DNA from: Microglena sp. YARC
Taxonomy: Eukaryota; Chlorophyta; Chlorophyceae; Chlamydomonadales; Chlamydomonadaceae
Direction of reading: 5' to 3'
DNA length: 64,000 nt
Assembly (NCBI GenBank): GCA_022414725.1
Contig: CM039462.1
Location: 96,084,020 to 96,148,019, forward strand
Under the pieces are notes generated by a model. The model did no database searches, had not been told where the DNA came from, and worked only from the letters and a program-made list of their open reading frames with translations. Both the position numbers and the translations under genes were made by a program. Below, in pieces: positions 10,849-19,590 of this stretch (positions within the stretch are counted from its first letter, which is position 1; every line of letters begins with the position of its first letter).

Positions 10849-11968
10849 AACTTCATTAACTCGCGAGATGTAATACGCTCTCGTATGTGAAGGAAATTGC
10901 TGCGTATTGGCTCTCTTGGTGGCGATTCTTGCGTTCCTGCCGAGTGTAGCCCCTCATTCCAAGATCGGTAGGAAGCATAGACAGAGCTGAATGTGCTCGA
11001 ACTGCGTAAATTAGAAATAGCATTCCTCGAAAACAAGGTTTGTGTGAAGGCCTGTCGCCTGTTTTGCGACTGCCTCTCCTGTTGCGACAACAAACTGCTA
11101 CTTCATTGCTTTGTGCGTGTGGCACAACAGGTACATCACGTGATTCGATGACGTGTCAGTTTCGAAGTAAATCTTCAAGGACATTTTCACTAAGCCACGC
11201 CACCCGAAATTGCAGCTGTGATGTTTACACCTCCCTCCCTGACGGCTACCCCTTAGCGCCTCATGCCCGCAACAGTTGCGATTATCTTTTATGACTACTC
11301 GAACTCTTGTCAGCATTATTAATCTCTGTCTTAGTCCTAACTATCAATTTTATTCTGCAGCCCTCCAAGAAGTCGCAATTACGACGGCGAATTCATTCAC
11401 ACCTGCACTATGCCCCCCCACCCCCCACCCCCCACCCCCACCCCCACCCCCCCACTCTGTAGTTAAGTTGGGGGGGGGAGGGGGGGGGGGGGGCGAGAAG
11501 ACTTCAGTCCTGCGGCGATTTTCTCCCGTTTTACAGCATAGAGTACCCGAGGGTACTCCATCTTCCTCCTCCTCCTAAGTAGTAAACGTCTTCGCTCCGT
11601 TCTCGCTGTCCGCTCCAAACAGTGATACGTAGCAACTACGCACGCACAGGCGTACCTGTCGACCGACCAACGGACACTGTACCATGAAATCCATGATACT
11701 CCGAGGATCTACCAATGCGCGCGTGCAATCCCAAAGAACGGGCCGCACTCGTTCAGTTGGAGTGTTTGCATCCAGCAGCAAGTATGTTCTGATCACCGGT
11801 ACGTCAGTGTGTGGGGGGGGAGGTCGGGGTTCAAGGTGGGGGTGGTAGTGGCGGTCCATCTGTGTGTGTGTGGGGGGCCCGGGAGTAAGATTGATTAAGG
11901 TGGGGTGGTGATGGTGGTGGTCGATGTGTGTGATTGTGTGTGTGTGTGCTTGTTTGCCTGTGCTTGTG
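10849..11968. other. Unassigned stretch with paired C and G tracts
   Basis: No gene is supported. A C-rich run at about 11411-11455 is followed 12-15 bases later by a G-rich run at 11470-11494. The transcript could fold back on itself there. The right end (from about 11850) becomes GT/GGT-rich and leads into LINE-A copy 5. Confidence 0.5.
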
Positions 11969-12296
11969 TTTTTTTTTTTTTTTTACAAAGGGGGGAACCA
12001 GGAAAAGGCGCAACTGATAAAACCTAGCCCTTTGTGACCAAGGAGAAAAGACCAAAGAAAAAGACAAGAACGGCTAAGGGACAGCTAAGGGACGGACACC
12101 ACCTGGGCGACGTAAGGGACAAAGGAGGACGGGAACAGAAGAAAAACAAACCAGAGAGGCAAGGAAGAAGCCAAAAACAGGAAGCCCAAGAGAAGGGGCT
12201 AGGACTACTAAGAAAAAATACCTATGAAGGGGGGGGCCATAACATTGCAACCTCTAACAGTCACCGGATCAGAAGACTGAAAGAGGAGATGCAAAC
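11969..12296 (-). mobile_element. LINE-A copy 5, short 3' end in GT-rich DNA
   Basis: A T run at 11969-11984 and ~310 bases of 3' UTR in reverse complement end at GAGATGCAAAC (12296). Both flanks are GT-rich, so the insertion split a GT-rich tract. The truncation point lies within two bases of that of copy 9 at 29180. Confidence 0.92.
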
Positions 12297-12530
12297 GGAT
12301 GGAGATGTGTGTTATGTTTGTTTGTGCTTGCATGTGTATGGCGTTTGTGTGCGTGTGTGTGTGTGTGCGGTTTGCGTGTTAGTGTTTTTCTATTTATTCC
12401 GTTGGTGTCTGTGTTTGTGTATTTATTTTGTGCGTGTTTGCGGTTAGTGTATTTATGTTTTTGTGTGTATGTGGTATGTGTATTTGTGTTAGTGTATTTA
12501 TGTTTGTGTGTGTATGTGTCTGCAGTTTGT
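12297..12530. repeat. GT-rich low-complexity tract
   Basis: The plus strand is dominated by TGTGTTTGTG and GTGTATTTATG words. The apparent Cys/Val-rich reading frames across it are by-products of the repeat. Confidence 0.8.
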
Positions 12531-14182
12531 GTGTGCTGCCTGCTGTCTTGCTTCTTACAATGGTGCCGCTTACTGCTTACTTTACTATTGTGGTGTTGCT
12601 TATTGTCTTGCTGCTTGCAGAGGTGCTGCGTACTGCTTACATGCTGATTGTGGTGTTGCTTACTGCCTCCCTGATTAATTTTTGCAGAGCAGCTTACTTC
12701 CTACCTGCTTATTGTTGTGCTGCCTACTGTTTTACTTATTTCCTCGATGCTTCCACCGCTGCGTTCTGCAACCTGAATCACTATCTGACTCACAGCCTGT
12801 CTAACAACATGACTTACTATCTGGCTCTTATTTATTTGCAGGGACCTTTTCTCTTATCGCTAGCAGGATTATTGCCCCCTCTCAATGCAGGTGCGGCACA
12901 TTTTGCGACGTTGTATAGCCAAGGGAATTAATTCACTTGATTAAATGGGCAACATTTGATTCATCTGGTACCTGACGCTCAACCTTCTAGGCCGGGCAGT
13001 TACCTGCTGGCAGCTTGCAAGTTGGTTAATCTGTTTTCACTGGGCCCTATTAGTGTTAGCAAATTCCTGCTTACCACCATAATCTCAAATCTTCTCGTTA
13101 TGCCTGAAATGCAGTCAGACTCTGTTTGTATCTCAAGACGGCACACAGTTTGGCAACTAAGTAGAGGCCATGTTAGTGACATTGAAAACTATTTAGCTTG
13201 CAAGATGGTCAATATGCAATCACATTATTGTTATACTTCATTACTAAATCGCCATGTGTAGGCACCTGAACTAGCTTGCAAGGATACAAATATGTATTCA
13301 CCTGACCCGCATGCTTCTGAAACACACCTTCATAACTAGATGCAAATCTGAATGGACCAGAACGAGCTTGCAAGCTAGTTCATCTGCATTCACCAGACTC
13401 TTAGCCTTCTGGGCGAGTTGGCAACATGTAGGCATCTGAACTAGCTATTGGTAACTATCTATATAATTATCAATTAACTAACATAGTACCTGATTATCTG
13501 ACTGGCTTGCGAATGTATGTATGAATCTCCTTCCGTGTATGCATGTCTTGCAGGCCAAGAGGAGGGATGGATGTAATCGGAATGGCAAGATTGCTGGCGT
13601 GAAGTAACTACAAATGCTGATGATGTACAGATATAGATTCAGCGAGGACGGAGAGAAATGATGATCGGGTTGACTTGCTAGCCCCCTTCCTTCCCTCTCT
13701 ATGCGGTCGGTTGTACTGTCTAGTCCTCTTCCTTGACTCTCCCAGCGGTTGGTTTTCCTTGCTTGTCACATTTCTTGCCTCAGTGGTTAGGTTGCCACAC
13801 CTCCGGCAGTTGGAGTACCTTCATGCCTCCTTCCTTGCCTCCTATTAGGTTGGGTATACCTTGGGTTATGCAGGTTTCATATTGGACCTGATCAGACTTG
13901 TCCTACATGCTATTGACATACATATTTGGTTGGATGCATAGAGATCCTTGTGATAGACACTCCGAAAAAAATCGAATCTGACACATGGGGTCGTGGTATA
14001 TCCTTCTAAAGTGTATATGCTGTGAAATAGGGATGCTGGACGGAGAATATCCTCTCAGTAGTAGAGGATGAACAGCGCTTCTTGATGGAATGTCACGTGT
14101 GCTCTTAGGATTTCTTGGGGTGAGAAATTTGAAAGCACCCCGAGTGGATTTAACAGTTTATAGACTTGTCAGGGCTCACCCC
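12531..14182. other. Long stretch without a recognised gene
   Basis: The first ~200 bases contain loosely repeated TGCTTACTGC/GTGGTGTTGCT words. From about 12980 to 13560 related words recur at irregular spacing (AGCTTGCAAG, CATCTGAACTAGCT), suggesting an old degenerate repeat. I see no protein domain or RNA gene. Confidence 0.45.
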
Positions 14183-14243
14183 TTTTTTTTTTTTTTTTAG
14201 TTGTGAAAGGACTTTCACCCCAGGAGGTGGGTCTCCCGACACA
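14183..14243 (-). mobile_element. Family C 3'-end fragment
   Basis: A T run at 14183-14198 is followed by the reverse complement of the family C 3' end also seen at 43765-43830. In sense orientation it reads TGTGTCGGGAGACCC, then CACCTCCTGGG, then GTGAAAGTCCTTTCAC, AACT and poly(A). GTGAAAG/CTTTCAC is a perfect 7-bp stem with a 2-base loop. Confidence 0.75.
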
Positions 14244-14790
14244 TCCCTTGATTGTAAACTGACATACATGATTTGTTGCATGGATATTTTATGCTTGTAA
14301 AGTGCCCCAATCTCATTCCAGACTAAAGAGTTGCGCCAGACTACATCCTTTGAGAAACGCAATGAACTCAACCCAGACTAAAGAGTTGCGCCAGACTACA
14401 TCCTTTGAGAAACGCAATGAACTCAACCCAAACTAAAGAGTTGCGCCAGACTACATCCTTTGAGAAACGCAATGAACTAAACCCAGACTAAAGAGTTGCG
14501 CTAGACTACATCCTTCGAGAAACGCAATGAACTCAACCCAGACTAAAGAGTTGCGCCAGACTACAGTCTTTGAGAAACGCAATGAACTAAACCCAGACTA
14601 AAGAGTTGCGCCAGACTACATCCTTTGAGAAACGCAATGAACTAAACAAAGACTAAAGAGTTGCGCCAGACAACATCCTTCGAGAAACGCAATGAACTCA
14701 ACCCAGACTAAAGAGTTGCGCCAGACTACATCCTTTGAGAAACGCAATGAACTCAACCCAGACTAAAGAGTTGCGCCAGACTACATCCTT

Positions 14791-14890
14791 GTCTTTTTCT
14801 TTGGTCTTTTCTCCTTGGTCACAAAGGGCTAGGTTTTATCAGTTGCGCCTTTTCCTGGTTCCCCCCTTTGTAAAAAAAAAAAAAAAAAAA
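14791..14890 (+). mobile_element. LINE-A copy 6, minimal 3' end with target-site duplication
   Basis: Only ~81 bases of the LINE-A 3' terminus plus ~19 A are present, inserted into the 55-bp array. Because the array sequence is known, the edges are exact. TCCTT lies directly before the insert (14786-14790) and is repeated directly after the A tail (14891-14895), a 5-base target-site duplication. This defines the true 3' end of the family and shows target-primed reverse transcription with extreme 5' truncation. Confidence 0.93.
14821..14871 (+). other. LINE-A terminal hairpin (ACAAAGGG / CCCTTTGT)
   Basis: The last 51 bases before poly(A) can fold into one hairpin. The outer stem is ACAAAGGG (14821-14828) with CCCTTTGT (14864-14871). 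The inner stem is CTAGG with CCTGG (one G-U pair), with a 5-base bulge TTCCC on the 3' side. The same arms are present in most LINE-A copies in the window. A hairpin at this position is the expected recognition site for the element's own reverse transcriptase in stringent-type LINEs. Confidence 0.8.
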
Positions 14891-14940
14891 TCCTTTGAGA
14901 AACGCATTGAACTAAACCCAGACTAAAGAGTTGCGCCAGA

Positions 14941-15423
14941 ATGAACATACTATGACAACTCTGCAACTGGACAATCAACGCAGAATAAACGGTCCACAAT
15001 CGTCCACGTCCTGATCCTCTAAATCGACGAGGAAGCGTCTATTATGCGCTACTATCGCAATGCAACGCATTCAAGTTGGACGTCCGGAAAGCTGCAGTGC
15101 GTTCGAATTCCGTCAAAGAGTCCACCCACGTGGCCCTAAGTCACGTGATCACTGAGTCATGCTCTAGGGCGCGGAGCGCCTTCCGTTCACCATTAGTCAT
15201 TAACCTGATAGGCGCAACTGCGCAACCGAACGGGAACCTTTACGCAACCCCGCGCAAAACGGGTCGTTCCCTGAGTGACCATAGGTGTGGTGAAGTAGGC
15301 GAGTTGGTGGTGCAGGAGCGTTGGTTGCTGTTATTGACCGGTTCTCCCGGCTCAGCTAGAGTATCTTGGGGCACCAGGCCTTCCGCCTGGAAGCTTCCAT
15401 AGTCTTCCATAACCATTTTCTCA
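14941..15423. other. Unassigned 5' flank of the full-length LINE-A
   Basis: A 108-residue open frame (15076-15402) has no recognisable motif. I see no repeat shared with the flank of the other long copy, which supports placing the element start at about 15424. Confidence 0.4.
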
Positions 15424-15434
15424 GCCGACTTTTT

Positions 15435-16090
15435 CCAACTTTCTCAACTCCGATCTTTTTCGGCTTTCGCATCTTTCGCGCAGCTTCTTGAGCTTCGCAA
15501 CCACCTTCAATTCGTTGCGGGGCGTGCGGCATGCACTTGGGCGACTTTTCACTCCTCTGGCCAATCTCAACTTCGACAGCCTTTCTCTCCCTCTTCCCTC
15601 TATACGCTTCTGTGTTCTTGTGCTCGTCTTGAAGCTCTCAAGGAGACGCATCTGCCTATACCTTTTCTTTTGTTCGAGGCTCGTTTTTTACGAAAACGCC
15701 AGGTCAACACCTTTCCCTCAGCTTGTTAGCCTCTGGCCATCTTTCAGCACCTTTCAGCACCTCCAACTTTCTCAACTCCGATCTTTTTCAGCTTCCGCAT
15801 CTTTCGCGCAGCTTCTTGAGCTTCGCAACCACCATCAATTCGTTGCGGGGCGTGCGGCATGCACCTGGACGACTTTTCACTCCTCTGGCCGACCTCAACT
15901 TCGACAGCCTTTTTCTCACTCTTCCCTCAATACGTTACAGTGTTCTTGTGCTCGTCTTGAAGCTCTCCTGCCGCTCAGTGTTCGAATTGCCCTTCTTGAT
16001 ACTCTCTGCTCCCCCCTTCAGCCCCGCAATAGCAGCAGTGTCTCAGCCAGCCTGGTCTGACACTCGAGTTTCCCCTCACACTTTCAGCCC
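15435..16090 (+). repeat. Two ~328-bp direct repeats at the LINE-A 5' end
   Basis: The sequence starting CCAACTTTCTCAACTCC at 15435 recurs at 15763, an offset of 328 bases. The two units stay closely similar for ~230 bases, through CTTGTGCTCGTCTTGAAG. The second long copy has the same arrangement at 54486 and 54813. Tandem 5' monomers of this kind act as promoters in some L1 families; here that role is inferred. Short Ser/Phe-rich open frames across the units probably are not translated. Confidence 0.85.
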
Positions 16091-16098
16091 TTCCTTCT

Positions 16099-17222
16099 TT
16101 GCATGGGATTCAATCCTACACCTGGTATACTTCTCCCAGCCCCTTTCAGCTATCATGGCCTCTTATGTTCCTTCTCTCTGACAGCCCCATGCAGCTTCCC
16201 CCCATGGCTCAGCACATGCTAAGAAGATCCCAATGGACCACTGATGTGCGAGACATCCCCCAGACTCTACAGCAAGCCCCATGGATGACCAGCTCCCAAG
16301 TCTCGCACATCCTTCCATGCCCGCACACCTTCTTACTGGAAGTAGGTAAAGCAGCAGTTGAGCCCCAAGAGCTGCCAGCCTTTCTCACCTTCCTCCTCCA
16401 GTACTTCACCCCCCTTCTCCATGGTATGCCGCCAATGGGGCGATGCGGGTCCCATGCAAAAGCTTATTGGTGCATCGTCCTTGCACCCACTGGCCGATAT
16501 TACGCTGACCTTTCCAGGCGGCTATCTCATTCTGGCAACTTCACTGTGGAGTGGGGACAGCGACAGATCCTCATCCCCCTATCCTCTGCTCCTCCCCCCT
16601 CCCCTCTTCACACCGCCGCCTTAAATTCTTCAACGTACCCTCCACATGCGCACGCATTGGCCTTCCTGAGGCCATCCTCTTAGCGGCCGGCTACAAGACA
16701 ATTCCTGCCCACCTTTCCAACTTCCCCCCTTGCTCCCGTCCCGGGGGCAGTCATTATCCTCCGCTACAGTCTTGGCGTGAACGCCAACGCTGCCGTCTTC
16801 ATCGTGGATATCATCCCACCCCCAGCAGACCCCTTCCTCCACCGCCTGCCACCCTTTCTCCCCTCCCTCTCCCTCCCTGATAGACCCCCCTTCAGCACCT
16901 TCTTGGATCAAGATCCTCTCTCTTTCCCCCTCCCCTCCCATTCTGCTCGTTCCCACCTCTTCACCACATCCCCTCTCACATCTTTCCAGGGCCCTTCTGC
17001 TTCTACCCTCCCCTTTACTTCCCCTCCTCCTCCTCCTCCTTCCCCCCTCCCCTTCCCTTCCCCTTCTTCCAACATGGAACCCATCGGGCCCCCGACCTAT
17101 GGTACCCTCCTCATTCTCTCCATTTCCCCTGTCCCTCCCACCGTCCAGTCCACAGCACTCTCACCCCACCCTCCTTCTCAACATGGTCCACCACACCATC
17201 CCCCTCTCCCTACAGCCCCTAC
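16099..17222 (+). pseudogene. LINE-A ORF1, N-terminal region (frameshifted)
   Basis: Overlapping frames are conserved between the two long copies. One contains EVGKAAVEPQELPAFLTFLL and HGMPPMG. The next contains NFTVEWGQRQILIPLS, FFNVPSTCARIGLPEAILLA and AAGYKTIPAHLSNFP. The V-x-x-x-GLPEAI pattern recalls the RRM-like or gag-like start of other LINE ORF1 proteins, but I cannot assign a domain. The frames switch at homopolymers, so the break may be sequencing error. A long Pro/Ser/Leu-rich linker follows from about 16850. The true start codon is uncertain; ATG codons at 16099 and 16155 are candidates. Confidence 0.5.
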
Positions 17223-18926
17223 ATGTTTCCCTCTACTGAGGCACTCCTCCATGCCGGTTCCCTCAGAGCTCGCCCCAGGTTACAATCTTTTTCAAGCCTT
17301 CTCCTGTCAGAGACACACACAGACCCAGTGACTTCAGCAGCCCCCATCGACAGCACCGCCAACACTGAGCCAGGAACTTCACCCGCACCCCCTTCTTCAG
17401 ATGAAGCACAAGTTTCATACTCCACTTCAGATCCACAGGCAGCTCATCCACATCACCCAGGTGCAGAATTAGATCTAGCCGCAGCTACAGCACCAGAAGC
17501 AGCACACTCTCAAGCAACTTCTTCAGCATCAGCTCCTTCTCACGCTTCTGTACCAGCATCTGCCCATCAAGAGCAACAACCACCATTAGATTCACAACTA
17601 ACATCAGTTGCACCTTCCACTCCAAGATCTGTTTCGGCTTCAGCAGTACCAACATCAGCAGCCTCAGCCTCAGCCTCAGCCTCAGCCTCAGCCACAGCCA
17701 CAGCCTCAGCCACAGCCTCAGCGTCAGCATCAGCATCAGTATCAGCTCTAGCATCAGCTCCAGCTCTCTCAGCCTCGGCATCAGCAGCCTCAGCCTTAGC
17801 CTCAGTCTCAGCCTCAGAGTCAGCATCAACATTAGCATCTGTATTAGTTCTAGCATCAGCTCCAGCTCCCTCAGCCTCAGCATCAGCATCAGACCAAGCA
17901 ACACTAGCATTAGCATCAGCATCATCCACAGTGCTATCACCATCAGCACCCTCAGCAACCTCAGCACCAGCATCAGGATCAGCATCAGCATCAGCTCAAC
18001 CTCCCTCAGCAGCATCAACCTCAGCTCCAGCAACAGCATCAGCATCAGTAGCTAAAGGCTCAAAAAAAAAAAAAAAAAGGACTCCATTACAAAACCAATC
18101 TGCACTAGCACAGGCACCTGCAGTAGGAGCCTTGGTTCAGCCACCAACGACAGCAACATCGGTCTCAGCTTTAGCACCCGCTGCATTGGCTACAGTATCA
18201 GCATCACTTGCTTTAACACCTGCACTGGCATACACAGCTTTGCCACCGGTAGAGGAATCGGATCTTCCTACAGCAGCAGATGTTTTGACACCACCAGTAG
18301 CAGACTCAGTGTTGACACCCACAGCAACAGCTTTGGTACCCACACAATCTCCTATAGCATCCTTTCCCCCCTCTCCGCTCCCCTCTAACTCTGCACTAGC
18401 AGAGTCTCCATCTTCCCCTGTCCAAGATTCCTTCCTCTCCATCGCTCCCCCCTTATCCTCATCCCCCTCTCCAGCCCCCTTTAACTCATCTCATCCAGAG
18501 TCTCCCTCTACCCCAGCTCAAGTCCCTCCTATCTCCGCCGCCCTTCCCCTCGCAGACCCATCGCTCCCAACCCCCGACCCATCTCTGATGCAGCAGCTGC
18601 TGCTGGTGCTGCCGCCATCTCAAGGGCAAACCAGACTCCTCCTGCCCATCCCTGTCCCCTTCCTTTTCACCTCCCTCCCTCTCCTGTCCCTCCCTCTTCC
18701 TCCAGCCCACTGGCCACCCGACGTCCCTCCCACACCCCTTCCTTACCTCTCTCCGCCATCACCCACCACCCTCCAGCCACCAGCGATCTGGACTCTCTAT
18801 CAAACACCCAGCATGATCCGCTTTGCTGCCCCATTTGTCTCAACCCCTTTGGGACCGAGCCCCCTTATTGGACACCTTGTGCGCACTCCTTCCACTTCAC
18901 ATGCATCACGACTTGGTTCACTATAG
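17223..18926 (+). CDS. LINE-A ORF1, central Ala/Ser-rich disordered region
   Basis: This is the largest open frame of ORF1, 567 residues. It has a Pro/Ser/Thr-rich entry with acidic residues and His (about residues 1-120). A nearly pure Ala-Ser block with Thr, Val and Leu (about 140-275) is encoded by TCAGCC/GCATCA trinucleotide repeats. A Lys patch KGSKKKKKR (about 280-288, encoded by an A16 run at 18062-18077) could be a nuclear-localisation or nucleic-acid-binding motif. A second Pro/Ser/Ala-rich stretch follows. The last ~90 residues are in the wrong frame. Copy 13 carries one extra CCTC unit near 57728 that puts the frame into the RING finger. The antisense frames over this block are artefacts of the repeat. 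Confidence 0.6.
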   Translation: MFPSTEALLHAGSLRARPRLQSFSSLLLSETHTDPVTSAAPIDSTANTEPGTSPAPPSSDEAQVSYSTSDPQAAHPHHPGAELDLAAATAPEAAHSQATSSASAPSHASVPASAHQEQQPPLDSQLTSVAPSTPRSVSASAVPTSAASASASASASATATASATASASASASVSALASAPALSASASAASALASVSASESASTLASVLVLASAPAPSASASASDQATLALASASSTVLSPSAPSATSAPASGSASASAQPPSAASTSAPATASASVAKGSKKKKKRTPLQNQSALAQAPAVGALVQPPTTATSVSALAPAALATVSASLALTPALAYTALPPVEESDLPTAADVLTPPVADSVLTPTATALVPTQSPIASFPPSPLPSNSALAESPSSPVQDSFLSIAPPLSSSPSPAPFNSSHPESPSTPAQVPPISAALPLADPSLPTPDPSLMQQLLLVLPPSQGQTRLLLPIPVPFLFTSLPLLSLPLPPAHWPPDVPPTPLPYLSPPSPTTLQPPAIWTLYQTPSMIRFAAPFVSTPLGPSPLIGHLVRTPSTSHASRLGSL

Positions 18927-19590
18927 GACACTCCTCGTGTCCCAGCTGCAGGGGCGACTGCAGCCCAGCCCCCCCTTCGATTTGGCATCCAACCTATTAT
19001 TGATAGTGACAGCGATGACAACGAAGAGTTCTCCGAACCCCTTTTATATCCCTCTCATCCCCTCCCCTTCTTCTCTTCCTCCCCCTCCATCCCCACGCGA
19101 GGACTTGGCCCCCCTGCTCCTCCCTACTCCTCCCTCTCCCTCATCTATCCCCTCGCTTTCTTTTTCAGCCTGGGCATCCACTCGGCCCTTGGAGCATACA
19201 CCCCCCAGATCCCACCTCCCCCGTCCCTGCTCCTTCTCCCCTTCTCTTAACTCCTCCTGCCACCCCCTCTTCCACTTCACGTGCTGACAACGCACATTGG
19301 TGGCGCTCAGCCCCTCCCCCTCTACAGGCAACCTCCCCCGCTCAAGCTTCCCCCCCTCACCGTGCCACCTCCTCTCTTCAGGCCGTTCACCCCTTACAGG
19401 CAGTCCCTCTTCAACAGGCTGTCCACTCTCGCAAGAGAACTCGGACAGTCCCAGAAGACCAACAGCCCTGGTGGGCAGTCTCTCTTCCCAGCACCTCTCT
19501 CTCTGAAATGTCCCCTAGGTCAACCCGCAAATCTGCACGCTTAAATATCAGCGGCAACACAAGCCGGGATCACACCAGGGGAGAACACGA
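18785..19590 (+). pseudogene. LINE-A ORF1 C-terminus with RING-H2 finger
   Basis: The frame from 18785 encodes DLDSLSNTQHDPLCCPICLN and a complete RING-H2 pattern: C (18827), C (18836), C (18878), H (18884), H (18893), C (18902), C (18938), C (18947). This gives C-x2-C-x13-C-x1-H-x2-H-x2-C-x11-C-x2-C with a Trp after the sixth ligand, as in E3 ubiquitin ligases. It is followed by an acidic IDSDSDDNEEF patch, reached by removing one C from the C7 run near 18976, then Pro-rich sequence and a basic segment near HSRKRTRTVPEDQQPWW. Similarity to copy 13 continues straight into ORF2, so ORF1 and ORF2 may overlap or be fused. The RING role in retrotransposition is unknown. Confidence 0.72.

Larger units (their letters stand above)
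14321..14940. repeat. 55-bp tandem array
   Basis: A 55-bp unit starting GACTAAAGAGTTGCGCCAGA repeats in register at 14321, 14376, 14431, 14486, 14541, 14596, 14651, 14706 and 14761, and again at the right end. Units differ by a few substitutions. LINE-A copy 6 interrupts the array at 14791-14890. Without it the array is about 9.5 units long. Confidence 0.95.

Noticed and set aside
12309..12931. Cys/Val/Leu-rich frames as membrane proteins
   Set aside because: They are translations of GT-rich and TGCTTACTG-rich low-complexity DNA.
14321..14940. CRISPR-like array
   Set aside because: The 55-bp units are contiguous repeats without spacers, in a eukaryotic context, and are interrupted by a LINE insertion.
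17485..18045. Leu/Met-rich and Asp/Ala-rich frames on the minus strand over the Ala/Ser block
   Set aside because: They are by-products of the TCAGCC/GCATCA repeats. The plus strand continues into the RING and ORF2 in the same element.
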